Shown here one piece after another: positions 7,889-17,924 of a DNA stretch of 64,000 nucleotides. The translations under genes were made by a program, and so were the position numbers. Positions within the stretch are counted from its first letter, which is position 1. Each line of letters opens with the position of its first letter. The notes under the pieces were generated by a model, which had not been told where the DNA came from, made no database searches, and saw only the letters and a list, made by a program, of their open reading frames with translations. Source of the stretch: Saccharothrix obliqua (GTDB lineage: Bacteria; Actinomycetota; Actinomycetes; Mycobacteriales; Pseudonocardiaceae); the NCBI RefSeq assembly GCF_019375475.1, contig NZ_JAHXGQ010000005.1:186001-250000 (forward strand). Direction: 5' to 3'.

Positions 7889-9322
7889 TCAAGCCAGTGC
7901 GGCGAGTTCGCGCTCGACCACGGCGCGTGCCTCGGCCAGCGCGGCGGCGCGTTCGGCGGGCACCAGGCCGATCCGGGTGCGGCGGTCGAGCACGTCGGCC
8001 GTGTCGAGCGCCCCCTCGTGCCGCACCGCCCACGCGAACTCGCCGACCTCCGCGACGTCGGCCGCCTCCGCGCCGTACCGCGCGACCAGGTCCGCCGGAC
8101 CGCGTGCGGGACCCGCGCCGACCAGTGGCGCGGAGCGGGTGCGGCACGGCGTGGTGGTCAGGCCGGTCGCGTCCACGGCGTCCTCCGCCATCCGCCGGTA
8201 CGTGGTGAGCTTGCCGCCGACCACCGTGGTGACGCCGTCCGCGGTGAGCACGGCGTGCCGCCGCGACAGGTCCGCGCTCGGCCCGTCCCCGGTGTCCGGC
8301 AACGGGCGCAGGCCCGCGTAGGCCCCGAGCACGTCGGCCGGCGTGAGCGGGCGCTCCAGCACGGACGACGCGACCGACAGCAGGAAGTCCACATCGGACG
8401 GTGGCACCTCCGGCACGTCCGGGACCGGGCCGCTGACGGGTTCGTCGGTGAGTCCGATGTGGACTTTCCCATCCCGTTGCGGCAACACCAGAACGAAGCG
8501 GTTGCGCTCACCGGGCACCGGAACGGTCAGCGCGGTGCCCACGACGCCCGCGGTCCCCGCCGACACCACCAGGTGCGAGCCGCGCGACGGGCGCAGGCGC
8601 ACGTCCACCAGCCGGCCGGCCCACACGCCCGCGGCGTTCACCACGGCGCGCGCGCGGATGGTCAGCGATTCGCCGGTGAGGCGGTCCACCACGTCCGCCG
8701 ACCGGCCGTGCAACGCGGTGACCTCGGCCCGCGTGAGGACCCGCGCGCCGTGCCCGGCCGCCGTGCGGGCGAGCGCGACCACCAGCCGCGCGTCGTCCAC
8801 GAGCTGCCCGTCGAAGCCGAGCAGGCCGCCCCGCAGGTCCGCGGCACGCAGGCCGGGCACGAGGGCGAGGGCTTCGGCGGCGGGCACGCGGCGCGGACCC
8901 GGCAGCACGCGGGACGGCGTGCCCGCCACGCGGCGCAGCAGGTCGCCCGCGCGCAGGCCCGCCGCCACCAGCGGGTCGTGCCGCTTCCCGTGCAGCGGAA
9001 CGAGTTGCGGCAGCGCCCGGACCAGGTGCGGCGCGGTGCGCGTCATCAGCACGCCGCGCTCCACGGCGCTCTCGTGCGCCAGCCCCAGTTCGCCGTGCGC
9101 CAGGTAGCGCAGGCCGCCGTGGACGAGCTTGCTGGAGAAGCGCGACGTGCCGAACGCCAGGTCGTGCGCCTCGACCAGGCACACGTCCAGGCCGCGGGTG
9201 GCCGCGTCCAGCGCGACGCCCGCGCCGGTGACGCCGCCGCCGACCACCAGCAGGTCCACGGTGCGCTCGGCGACCTCGGCGAGTTCCCGGCGGCGGCGGG
9301 CGGCGTTCAACGACGTCCTCAC
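7889..9322 (-). CDS. glpD: FAD-dependent glycerol-3-phosphate dehydrogenase
   Basis: Oxidises sn-glycerol 3-phosphate to dihydroxyacetone phosphate, passing electrons to the quinone pool; peripheral membrane flavoprotein. The dinucleotide-binding motif is VVGGGVTGAGVALDAATRG near residue 26, followed by the GlpD signature TSRFSSKLVHGGLRYL. It also has ARAVVNAAGVWA and the PQRDGKVHIGLTD segment. 477 aa, shorter than the roughly 560 aa of many GlpD proteins because the C-terminal helical domain is reduced. The GTG start overlaps the TetR stop as GTGA, so it is co-transcribed with the regulator. Its neighbour across the promoter is an alkylglycerone-phosphate-synthase-like enzyme that would use the same metabolite. 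Confidence 0.92.
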   Translation of the reverse strand: MRTSLNAARRRRELAEVAERTVDLLVVGGGVTGAGVALDAATRGLDVCLVEAHDLAFGTSRFSSKLVHGGLRYLAHGELGLAHESAVERGVLMTRTAPHLVRALPQLVPLHGKRHDPLVAAGLRAGDLLRRVAGTPSRVLPGPRRVPAAEALALVPGLRAADLRGGLLGFDGQLVDDARLVVALARTAAGHGARVLTRAEVTALHGRSADVVDRLTGESLTIRARAVVNAAGVWAGRLVDVRLRPSRGSHLVVSAGTAGVVGTALTVPVPGERNRFVLVLPQRDGKVHIGLTDEPVSGPVPDVPEVPPSDVDFLLSVASSVLERPLTPADVLGAYAGLRPLPDTGDGPSADLSRRHAVLTADGVTTVVGGKLTTYRRMAEDAVDATGLTTTPCRTRSAPLVGAGPARGPADLVARYGAEAADVAEVGEFAWAVRHEGALDTADVLDRRTRIGLVPAERAAALAEARAVVERELAALA

Positions 9323-9894
9323 GCCAGCGCGCCGTCCAGGAAGGCCGCCAGTTCGGCGAGCAACGCCTCGAAGTCCAGCCCCGTGGTGGCGAGCCGCACC
9401 GAGAGCACCATCGACTGCGTGGTCAGCAGCACGAGGCGGGCTTGCGCGGCCGGGTCGCCCGCCCGGATCGAACCGTCCGCGTGCCCCTCCGCGACCCGGT
9501 TCAGCAGGTGCGCCTCGACCAGTTCCTGCGTGCTGCCCAGGCGGTCCACGAGGTAGGGGAGCATCAGCTCGGCGTCCAGGTCCAGGACGCGGCGCAGCAG
9601 CGGGTCGGCGGCGAGCAGCCGGATGCTCGCCGCGGCCTCCGCGACCAGGCGCGCGCGGGCGTGCGCGGCGGGCTGCCGCGCCTCCTCCACCCGGCGCAGC
9701 AGCGCGCCGAACTCCCGGGTCATCAAAGCGCGCACCAGGGTCCGGACGTCCGGGTAGCGGCGGTAGAGGGTCATCCGGCTGACGCCGGCGCGCTTGGCGA
9801 TGTCCGTCAGCGTGGTGCGGCGGACCCCGACCTCGACCACGCAGTCGCGGGCCGCGTCGAGGAGCGCGTCATCACTGTGACGTTGAGACGTCAT
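9319..9894 (-). CDS. TetR-family regulator
   Basis: 191 aa from ATG 9894. The N-terminal HTH reads LLDAARDCVVEVGVRRTTLTDIAKRAGVSRMTLYRRYP, a canonical TetR DNA-binding helix set; the rest is a helical ligand-binding domain. It is first in an operon with glpD and divergent from the FAD-linked oxidase gene, with only about 16 bases between the two starts. A palindrome TGACGT-TGAG-ACGTCA overlaps its own start. It therefore probably controls both directions. The ligand is unknown. Confidence 0.9.
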   Translation of the reverse strand: MTSQRHSDDALLDAARDCVVEVGVRRTTLTDIAKRAGVSRMTLYRRYPDVRTLVRALMTREFGALLRRVEEARQPAAHARARLVAEAAASIRLLAADPLLRRVLDLDAELMLPYLVDRLGSTQELVEAHLLNRVAEGHADGSIRAGDPAAQARLVLLTTQSMVLSVRLATTGLDFEALLAELAAFLDGALA

Positions 9895-9903
9895 GTGTAA
9901 CAC
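9878..9903. promoter_or_regulatory. Candidate TetR operator and divergent leaderless promoters
   Basis: TGACGT and ACGTCA are separated by TGAG (9878-9893). TAACAC (9898-9903) lies 7 bases before GTG 9911 on the plus strand. On the minus strand TACAGT lies 7 bases before ATG 9894. Both spacings suit leaderless transcripts, so the operator would cover both start points. Inferred from pattern only. Confidence 0.4.
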
Positions 9904-9910
9904 TGTAGCG

Positions 9911-11518
9911 GTGGAGCACACCCCGCGCGACAGGTGGACCGAGGCACCCGGGCAGCTACCGCCGCACGCGGTGGCGTGGTTGCGGCGGCGGACCGGGCTC
10001 GCCGACGTCCGGACGCCCGTGCGCCCGCCCGACGTGCCCGGCTCCGAGCTGGCGGACACCGCGCGCATCGCGCTGGAGGCCGTCGTCGGGCCCGGTCACG
10101 TGCGGGTCGACCGGGACTCGCGGCTCGGCCGCGCGGGTGGCCTGTCCTACCTGGACCTGCTGCGGCGGCGTGGCGTCGGCGGGCTCGCCGTGCCGGACGC
10201 CGTCGTGCTGCCCGCCGACCCGGAGCAGGTGGTGGCGGTGCTGCGGACGTGCGCGGAGCACGACGTGGCCGTGGTGCCGTTCGGCGGTGGCACGTCCGTG
10301 GTCGGCGGCGTGACCGCGCTGCGTGGTGACAAGGCCGCCGTGATCGCGCTCGACCTCGCCCGGCTGGACCGGCTGGTGTCGGTGGACCCGGTGTCGCGGG
10401 TCGCCGTGCTCCAGGCCGGGCTGCCCGCGCCCGAGGCGGACCGGCTGCTCGCCGCGCACGGCTTGACCACCGGCCACGTGCCCCAGTCCTACGAGCGCGC
10501 CACCATCGGCGGTTTCGCCGCCACCCGGTCCGCCGGGCAGGCGTCCTCCGGCTACGGCCGGTTCGAGGACCTGGTGGAGGGCGTGCGGCTCGCCACGCCG
10601 GTCGGCGAGTGGCGGCTCGGCGTCGCGCCCGCGTCCGCCGCCGGTCCCGACCTCCGGCACCTCGTGGTGGGCAGCGAAGGCGTGCTCGGCGTCATCACGG
10701 AGGTCGCGTTGCGCGTCCGCCCCCGGCCCGCGGTCGAGCGGTACGAGGCGTTCGCCGTGTCCGGTTGGGAACGCGGCACGGCGGTCGTGCGGAGGCTGGC
10801 CCAGCGGCGCGTGCTCGCCGACGTGACCCGGCTGTCCGACGTGGACGAGACCGGGGTCGCGCTGGCGCTGGCCGGCGGGTTGCGGACCACCGCCCTCAAG
10901 GCGTACCTGCGTGCGCGTGGTGTCACCGACCCGTGCCTGCTGGTGCTCGGCTGGCACGGTGCGACCGCGGCCGAGGTGCGGCGACGCCGCCGGGAAACCC
11001 TGCGCGGCCTGCGCTTGGTGCCGCTCGGCCGGGTCGTCGGCGAGGCGTGGCGGCACGGGCGGTTCAACGGGCCGCGGCAGCGTGACGCGTTGCTGGAGAT
11101 CGGCGCGTGCGTGGAGACCCTGGAGACCGCCACGCACTGGTCCCGGCTCTCCGAGCTGCGCACGGCGGTGCGGGAGGCGCTGGTGGACGCGCTCGGCGAG
11201 TGCGTCGTGATGTGCCACGTCTCGCACGCCTACGAGACCGGCGCGTCGCTCTACTTCACCGTGCTGGCAGCGCGTTCCGCCGATCCGGTGGGGCAGTGGC
11301 AGGTGGCGAAGGCGGCGGCGGCCGAGGCCGTCGCGGGGCTGGGCACCATCAGCCACCACCACGCCGTCGGCGTCGACCACGCGCCCTACCTGGAGGCCGA
11401 GGTCGGGCCGCTCGGCGTGGCCGTCCTGACGTCCGCCAAGCGTGTGCTCGACCCCACCGGCGTGCTCAACCCTGGCAAGCTGATCCCCGGCGGGCTAGCT
11501 TCACGTGGTGACCGGTGA
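9911..11518 (+). CDS. FAD-binding oxidase, alkylglycerone-phosphate synthase-like
   Basis: 535 aa flavoprotein of the VAO/PCMH family. The FAD-binding domain has VVLPADPEQVVAVLRTCAEHDVAVVPFGGGTSVVGGV, then TGHVPQSYERATIGGFAATRSAGQASSGYGRFEDLV and VGSEGVLGVITEVALRVRPRP. These match the AGPS/GlcD subgroup; the C-terminal region (VMCHVSHAYETGASLYFTVL, TISHHHAVGVDHAPYL) resembles the AGPS catalytic tail with its His cluster. AGPS makes alkyl-dihydroxyacetone-phosphate for ether lipids. In bacteria the substrate is not generally proven. GTG 9911 is preferred to ATG 9893, which would collide with the TetR start. It overlaps the amidohydrolase gene by about 14 bases. Confidence 0.85.
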   Translation: MEHTPRDRWTEAPGQLPPHAVAWLRRRTGLADVRTPVRPPDVPGSELADTARIALEAVVGPGHVRVDRDSRLGRAGGLSYLDLLRRRGVGGLAVPDAVVLPADPEQVVAVLRTCAEHDVAVVPFGGGTSVVGGVTALRGDKAAVIALDLARLDRLVSVDPVSRVAVLQAGLPAPEADRLLAAHGLTTGHVPQSYERATIGGFAATRSAGQASSGYGRFEDLVEGVRLATPVGEWRLGVAPASAAGPDLRHLVVGSEGVLGVITEVALRVRPRPAVERYEAFAVSGWERGTAVVRRLAQRRVLADVTRLSDVDETGVALALAGGLRTTALKAYLRARGVTDPCLLVLGWHGATAAEVRRRRRETLRGLRLVPLGRVVGEAWRHGRFNGPRQRDALLEIGACVETLETATHWSRLSELRTAVREALVDALGECVVMCHVSHAYETGASLYFTVLAARSADPVGQWQVAKAAAAEAVAGLGTISHHHAVGVDHAPYLEAEVGPLGVAVLTSAKRVLDPTGVLNPGKLIPGGLASRGDR

Positions 11519-12704
11519 TCTGCTGATTCGCTCCGTGCGGCCGTGGCCCAACAGCCTTGACACGCCCGCGGTGGACGTGCTGTGCACTGATGGGAAGGTG
11601 GCGTCGATCGGGGCCGACCTCGACGCGCCACCCGGCGTGCCCGTGGCGGACGGGCGGGGCGGTGTGCTGCTGCCGTCGTTCACCGACGCGCACGCGCACC
11701 TCGACTCGACGCGGTTGGGACTGCCGTTCCGGCCGCACAGCGCGGGCAGCGGGCTCGCCGAGCTGATCGAGAACGACCGGCGCAACTGGCGGACCGCGGA
11801 GCGGAGCGTGGCCGAGCGCGCCACCCACACCCTCGGCGTCACCATCGCCGCCGGCGCGACCATCGTCCGCAGCCACGCGCAGGTGGACGTCGACTCGGGA
11901 CTGGAGAAGCTGGAGGGCGTGCTCGCGGCCCGCGAGGCGCACGCCGACCGCGCGTCGGTCGAGGTCGTGGCGTTCCCGCAGTGCGGCATCCTGCGCGAGA
12001 AGGGCACCGCCGAGCTGCTGGAGGCCGCGTTGCGCGCGGGCGCGGACCTGGTCGGCGGGCTCGACCCGGCGGGGTACGACCGCGACCCGGTGCGGCACCT
12101 GGACGTCGTGTTCGGGCTCGCCGAGAAGCACCAGCGGGGCGTGGACGTGCACCTGCACGACGCGGGTTCGCTCGGCGCGTTCCAGATCGAGCTGATCTGC
12201 GAACGCGTGGCCGCCCTGGACATGCGCGGCAAGGTGACCGTCAGCCACGCGTTCGCGTTGTCCAGCGTGGACGCCGAGCGGCAGCGCGAGCTGGTCGAGC
12301 TGCTGGCCGAGCACGACGTGGCGGTCACGACCGTCGCGCCCGGAGCCCGCGAGCCCCTGCCGCTGCGGCAGTTGCGCTGGGCGGGCGTCCGGCTCGGGCT
12401 GGGCCAGGACGGTATGCGCGACTACTGGTCGCCGTACGGCAACGGGGACATGCTGGACCGCGCGTGGCAGCTCGCCTACCGCGACGGGTTCCGGCAGGAC
12501 GCCCTGGTGGAGATGTGCGTGGACATCGCCACCAGGGGCGGTGCGTCCGTGGTCGGCCTGCCGCACGGGCTCACCGAGGGCTCACCGGCGGATCTCGTGG
12601 TGGTGCCCGGCGACACCGTGACGGCGGCCGTGATGGACCGCGCGCCACGCACGCTCGTGGTGCACGCCGGTCGGGTCGTCGCGGCGGACGGCGAGCTGGT
12701 CTAG
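11505..12704 (+). CDS. Amidohydrolase, cytosine deaminase-like
   Basis: 399 aa cytoplasmic metal-dependent hydrolase. Metal ligands are visible in SFTDAHAHLD (HxH), VDVHLHDAG, VTVSHAFALSS and GQDGMRDYWSPYGNGDML (Asp), the order and spacing of the cytosine deaminase/CodA subgroup. The C-terminal beta-sandwich closes with TEGSPADLVVVPGDTV and VVHAGRVVAADGELV. The natural substrate may be cytosine, isoguanine, creatinine or another N-heterocycle. GTG 11505 and GTG 11508 are equally possible starts. It overlaps the preceding FAD oxidase, so both may be in one TetR-controlled transcript. The stop abuts the stop of the convergent gene with no gap. Confidence 0.85.
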   Translation: MVTGDLLIRSVRPWPNSLDTPAVDVLCTDGKVASIGADLDAPPGVPVADGRGGVLLPSFTDAHAHLDSTRLGLPFRPHSAGSGLAELIENDRRNWRTAERSVAERATHTLGVTIAAGATIVRSHAQVDVDSGLEKLEGVLAAREAHADRASVEVVAFPQCGILREKGTAELLEAALRAGADLVGGLDPAGYDRDPVRHLDVVFGLAEKHQRGVDVHLHDAGSLGAFQIELICERVAALDMRGKVTVSHAFALSSVDAERQRELVELLAEHDVAVTTVAPGAREPLPLRQLRWAGVRLGLGQDGMRDYWSPYGNGDMLDRAWQLAYRDGFRQDALVEMCVDIATRGGASVVGLPHGLTEGSPADLVVVPGDTVTAAVMDRAPRTLVVHAGRVVAADGELV

Positions 12705-13724
<1,020 letters not shown>

Positions 13725-13762
13725 GCCAGCTCCAACCGAACGGGGTCCGCACCGTGTTCCGA

Positions 13763-14479
13763 TCAGCCGGTGTGACCTACGTCCCGCAACGCCGTGATGT
13801 CCCGTTGCCGGTAGCCGAGCCGTTCGTACACCTTGACCGCGCCCGTGTTGTCCGGGTCGACCATCAGCGCGCAGGTGCCGAACTCGGCCAGCAGCGCACT
13901 GGTCAGGAACCCGCAGACGCGGGTGGACAGGCCCCGCCCGCGGTGGTCGGGGTGGGTGGCAACGCCGCCGATGAAACCCACGCCCGGCGCGGCCCAGGCG
14001 TCGGCGGCGACGGCGACGAGCACGCCGCCCTCGGCGCGCACACCGGCCCAGCGGCGTGCACCGGGCTCGTGGGGCCACACCCACGAGCCGGGATTCGCGT
14101 TGCGCAGCAAGGCTTCCACCTCGTCCCACGCGTCCGGGCCGAGCCAGCGCACGCCGTCCGCGGCGAGCGCGCCGGTGCGCTCCATCCAGGTGGTCGAACC
14201 GAGCACCGGGAACTCCGGGAGGGCCGCGGCCACCTCCGTCGTGACGATCGGCCGCAGGCCGGGCCGGGCCTTGGCGCGCAGCAGCGCCGCCACGTCGTCC
14301 GGCGGGCCGGCCAGCACGATCCGGTCGTGCCGGTACAGGGCGGGCGCGATGACGGCCACCGCCCCGCCGTGCGCCCACGCCGCACCGCCCCGGCCCGGCA
14401 GCAGGCACTGGGCCGCCCACCGGACGAGGGCGTCCGGGTTCGCCGCCGCCACCTCGTCCGGGTTCCGCAAAACACGCAT
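13763..14479 (-). CDS. GNAT-family N-acetyltransferase
   Basis: 238 aa. The C-terminal GNAT domain (about 135-238) carries GVGFIGGVATHPDHRGRGLSTRV, the acetyl-CoA pyrophosphate loop, and ends with VDPDNTGAVKVYERLGYRQRD. The N-terminal 130 residues look like a second, degenerate GNAT-like half without a clear CoA motif. The substrate is unknown; it could be an amine, amino acid or antibiotic. ATG 14479 gives MRVLRNPDEVAAANPD. It lies 33 bases downstream of the FtsK-operon end on the same strand, so read-through is possible. Confidence 0.82.
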   Translation of the reverse strand: MRVLRNPDEVAAANPDALVRWAAQCLLPGRGGAAWAHGGAVAVIAPALYRHDRIVLAGPPDDVAALLRAKARPGLRPIVTTEVAAALPEFPVLGSTTWMERTGALAADGVRWLGPDAWDEVEALLRNANPGSWVWPHEPGARRWAGVRAEGGVLVAVAADAWAAPGVGFIGGVATHPDHRGRGLSTRVCGFLTSALLAEFGTCALMVDPDNTGAVKVYERLGYRQRDITALRDVGHTG

Positions 14480-14512
14480 GACCGCATCATCGCCGACGGG
14501 GCGCGGTCGGCG

Positions 14513-14905
14513 TCAGTGCCCCTTGCGCCGCAACAGGCCGCGTTTCTGGAGCGTGTCCTCCAACGCCTGGAACGCCACGTCCATCGCCGTCAGGTAGTCG
14601 CGCTGGGCACGTGGCGGCACGGTCTCGTCCGGGTCCGGCAGCGGTTTCATCTGGAGCCAGCGCTCCTCCCACAACGCCTCCAGCGCGGCTTCCCAGAGCA
14701 ACCGCACGCCGACCCGGGTCAACCCCTCCTGCTCCACCAGCGCGGCCACCCGGTCCTGCGACGCGGCGAGCGCCGCCAGCAGCTCGGCGACCCGCTCGCC
14801 GTCCCGCGCGCGCATCCGGCCGACCGCGGTGTCGGCCAGCGCGACGACCTCCTTGTACCGCTCCACCGCCGAGACGCCCGGCGCGGGTGCGCCGTCCTCG
14901 ATCAC
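14513..14905 (-). CDS. Small helical protein, fourth gene of the FtsK-like operon
   Basis: 130 aa, start GTG 14905 overlapping the stop of the FtsK-like gene (GTGA). The sequence is nearly all alpha-helical and charged (YKEVVALADTAVGRMRARDG, then GVRLLWEAALEALWEERWLQ), with no signal peptide or membrane helix and a basic end RGLLRRKGH. I do not recognise the family. Translational coupling suggests stoichiometric or sequential assembly with the ATPase. It may be an adaptor or regulatory subunit; that is inference. Confidence 0.75.
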   Translation of the reverse strand: MIEDGAPAPGVSAVERYKEVVALADTAVGRMRARDGERVAELLAALAASQDRVAALVEQEGLTRVGVRLLWEAALEALWEERWLQMKPLPDPDETVPPRAQRDYLTAMDVAFQALEDTLQKRGLLRRKGH

Positions 14906-17667
14906 GGTTCCTCCCCGGTGTCGAACGGGATGACGACCTGCGGCCGGGCGTGCTCGAAGCGGTCGAAGAACAACGCCCGGCGGGGTCTCGGGGACCACGC
15001 CATCACCTGCTCCGGCCCGAACGACAGCAGTTCCTTGCCCTGCACGTCGAACGCCAGCCACGCGCCGATGTCGTCGTACACACCGGGCGGCAGGCTGTTC
15101 TTGAGGCGTTGCACGCCGCGCCACCACCCGAGCACGTGGGTGCGGTTCTCCGGGCCGTGCTTGAGGACCGTGCGCAGACTGTCCAAACCGGACGAACGCG
15201 TGCCGGGGTCCTTCTTCTCCAGCAGGGTGTGCGCCGCGTCGACCGCGTACACCACGAGGTAGTGCGGGTCGAGCGGCAGCTCCGCCTCGCCGGTCGCGGA
15301 CGCGGTGAGGTCGGCGGCCGTCCGGTCCAGCAGCGCGCGGACGTGCTCCAGGCGGACCAGGTCGACCGCGTGGTTCTCGTTCCGGAGCTGCTTGTACAGC
15401 TTCTCCGCGTGCGACCACGCGTCCTCCGCCAGGCACGCGACGCTGAACCGCGCCTCGCCCGGCGGGTGCTGGCGGGCCAGGGACAACGCCGCGCCGCCGA
15501 GCACGGCCGCCGCGTCCTCCGGCAGCGAGCCGAGCACGGCGATGTTGCGGCCCGGCGTGCGGGCGAACCGCACCTTCGCCGCGCTGCCCGCCACGTCGAT
15601 CACCTGGCCCAGCAGCACGGTCGGGTTGCCGCCGGTCGGCCCGAGGGCGCGGAAGTCCGGCAGCGCCTGGAGGTTCGGCACCTTGCTGCCGTCGAACAGG
15701 ATCGGTTCGGGCAGCTCCGGCGGCCGGCGCGCGTGCAGCTCGGCCTGGAGCCGGTCGAACGTGCCCCGGCCGGTGGCGTCCGGGATGCGCGCGACCTCGT
15801 TGCCCGGTCGCACGCCCGACTCGTGGTTGACCACCGCGTGCCAGCGCGGCAGCTCCACGGCCGCGTCGTTCTGCGGCTCGGCCAGCACGCGCCGCGCCTT
15901 GGGCAGCGCGATGCGGACGGTGAACTGCTCGAAGATCGCGGACTTGCCCCAGAAGCCCTCGATGCCCGACACGTCCTGGCTCGACAGCACCAGGTGGATG
16001 CCCTGCGACCGACCGCGCCGCGCCACGTCCTCCAGCAGCTGCGTGGCCTGCGCCGTCACCTGGTCCCGCTCGCCGAACAGGTACTGGAACTCGTCGATCA
16101 CCGCGACCACCCGCGGCCAGTGGCCGTCCGGGTCCTCCTCGCGCAACTGCTCCAGCTTGGTGACCTCGTGCTGCTTCGCGGCGTCGGCGCGCCTGCGCAT
16201 CTCGTCGGCGAGGAACCTCAGCAGCGCCACGCCGAACTCGCGGTCGGTGTTCACGTTCACGCCGACCAGGCGCGCGTGCGGCAGCCACGTCGGGTCCTTG
16301 CGGCCCGGCGCGAACTGGGCGAACGACACGCCCTCCTTGAAGTCGAGCAGGTACAGCTCCAGCTCGTCCGGGTGGTAGCGCGCGGCCAGGCTGCCCAGCA
16401 TCGCGTACAGGAAGTTGGTCTTGCCCGAACCGCTCGGGCCGCCGATCAACGCGTGCGGCGAGGTGTCGCCGAGCGCCACGTGCACCGGCTCGCCCTCGTC
16501 GTAGCCGACCGGCGCGACGACGCCCGAGGCGGAACTCTCCCGCCAGTACGCCTCCGGCAGCAGGTCCTCGAACGTGCTCAGCCGGGTGCGCCGCTCCTCC
16601 CGCTGCCGCGCGATCTCCGCGCACGCCAGCGGCACCTGCTGCCGGGGGAACTGCGGGTCCAGCGACACGGCCACGTGCCGCCCGCTCATCGTGCACGTCG
16701 CGGAGCCGTCGGCGGCGATGGTGACGGTCTCGATCGGCGAGTTCACGGTGACCGGGATGTCCACGATGATCAGCAGCACGCCGCACGCCAAACCGTTGCG
16801 CGCCACGCGTTGCAGCTGCTGCTGGTGCTCCTCCTTGAGCGCCTGCCGGTTGCCGAACAACACGGCCACCCGCCACGGCTCGGTGCGCCTGCCGCCGACC
16901 GCGCGCACCGACTGGTGGCCCTCCACCAGCACGCCGGTGTGCACGCGGCGGATGTGGTCGGACAGCTCGTCGAGCAGCTCGTGCAGCCGCGCCGGGTCGT
17001 GCACCGTGAGCAGGCCCGCGCGGGTCAGCGGGTACAGGCCGGGCAGCGAGCCGGTGAGCTGGTTGACGTCCCACACGTGGACGTGCACCAGGCCCGGTTG
17101 GAAGTAGCTGACCAGCCGCAGCAGTAGGTTCTCCACCAGCGCGTCGGCCGCCGGGCGGCCCTCCACCGCGGCGGCCACGTGCAGGTGCGAGTGGTCGACC
17201 AGCGGCACCGCCACGGGGAACGCGCGTGGTTCCGGCGCGGAGCGCACCACGCCGGTGCCGATCCGCCACAGCTCGGGCACGCCCTCGCTGCCGTCCGCCG
17301 TGCCCGGCCGGCCGAGCCACTGCTCGGGCGGCCACGACGCCGCTCCCGGCGCGACCTCCTCCACCAGCGCGGTGAGCTGGTCGGGCCCGCGCTCGGACCA
17401 CTCGCGGAACGCCGCCACCCGGTCGATCATGGTGTCGGCCAGGCGCTGCTTGAAACCCTCCCGCCGCGCCGCCGCCGAGAGCACCGGGTCGGCGAGCGCG
17501 CGGTCGACGCCCTCGCCGCGCACCACCACCTCGAACATGTCGCGGGCGCGCTCGTCCGCGAGCCGCCGCAGCTCCCGCGACGCGTTGCCGAGTGCGGCGG
17601 CCACCGCCAGCCGGAACTCCTCGAAGGAGTCCTCGATCCGCCTGCGCCGCTCGTCGCGCCTGCTCAC
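14902..17667 (-). CDS. Soluble FtsK/SpoIIIE-type ATPase
   Basis: 921 aa with no membrane segment. Residues 1-110 are charged helices. About 145-370 is a conserved domain ahead of the motor. The FtsK/SpoIIIE domain has Walker A GGPSGSGKTN (409-418), LLDFKEG (440-446) and Walker B VVAVIDEF (520-527), plus SSQDVSGIEGFWGK and RIALPKARRVL in the positions expected for this fold. A second module near 690-740 (TPGRNIAVLGSLPEDAAAVL) aligns in position with a P-loop but has lost the GKT residues, reminiscent of the tandem active/degenerate domains of EccC. It acts as a hexameric or tandem motor on DNA or protein; the substrate is unknown. GTG 17667 follows the upstream stop by 1 base. Confidence 0.85.
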   Translation of the reverse strand: MSRRDERRRRIEDSFEEFRLAVAAALGNASRELRRLADERARDMFEVVVRGEGVDRALADPVLSAAARREGFKQRLADTMIDRVAAFREWSERGPDQLTALVEEVAPGAASWPPEQWLGRPGTADGSEGVPELWRIGTGVVRSAPEPRAFPVAVPLVDHSHLHVAAAVEGRPAADALVENLLLRLVSYFQPGLVHVHVWDVNQLTGSLPGLYPLTRAGLLTVHDPARLHELLDELSDHIRRVHTGVLVEGHQSVRAVGGRRTEPWRVAVLFGNRQALKEEHQQQLQRVARNGLACGVLLIIVDIPVTVNSPIETVTIAADGSATCTMSGRHVAVSLDPQFPRQQVPLACAEIARQREERRTRLSTFEDLLPEAYWRESSASGVVAPVGYDEGEPVHVALGDTSPHALIGGPSGSGKTNFLYAMLGSLAARYHPDELELYLLDFKEGVSFAQFAPGRKDPTWLPHARLVGVNVNTDREFGVALLRFLADEMRRRADAAKQHEVTKLEQLREEDPDGHWPRVVAVIDEFQYLFGERDQVTAQATQLLEDVARRGRSQGIHLVLSSQDVSGIEGFWGKSAIFEQFTVRIALPKARRVLAEPQNDAAVELPRWHAVVNHESGVRPGNEVARIPDATGRGTFDRLQAELHARRPPELPEPILFDGSKVPNLQALPDFRALGPTGGNPTVLLGQVIDVAGSAAKVRFARTPGRNIAVLGSLPEDAAAVLGGAALSLARQHPPGEARFSVACLAEDAWSHAEKLYKQLRNENHAVDLVRLEHVRALLDRTAADLTASATGEAELPLDPHYLVVYAVDAAHTLLEKKDPGTRSSGLDSLRTVLKHGPENRTHVLGWWRGVQRLKNSLPPGVYDDIGAWLAFDVQGKELLSFGPEQVMAWSPRPRRALFFDRFEHARPQVVIPFDTGEEP

Positions 17668-17668
17668 G

Positions 17669-17920
17669 TCACAGCTCCACGGCCAGTCGCTGGACCAGGT
17701 CGAGGCAGCCGACGATCAGCTCCAGCTCGTCGGCGAACCGCTCCCTGGCACGCGCGAAACCCGCGGGCACCAGCGGTTCCGGGTGGTTGGCGCCCGCCTC
17801 GACCAGCAGGTCCACCGCTTCGTCCAGCGCGTCCTGCGCCTCGCGGACGCTGCGGTAGGCAGCGCGGAGGACGTCGCAGCTCTGCTCCAGCGCGAGCCTG
17901 ACCTCGCCGACCGACGTCAC
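17669..17920 (-). CDS. Small helical-hairpin protein in the FtsK-like operon
   Basis: 83 aa, GTG start at 17920. Two long helices are predicted (SVGEVRLALEQSCDVLRAAY and ERFADELELIVGCLDLVQRL) around a Pro/Gly-containing turn (GANHPEPLVPAG). Size and architecture resemble WXG100-type helical hairpins, but no W-x-G is present. It is separated from the FtsK-like gene by one base. I cannot assign a family. Cargo or docking partner of the ATPase is a reasonable guess. Confidence 0.7.
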   Translation of the reverse strand: MTSVGEVRLALEQSCDVLRAAYRSVREAQDALDEAVDLLVEAGANHPEPLVPAGFARARERFADELELIVGCLDLVQRLAVEL

Positions 17921-17924
17921 GGGT

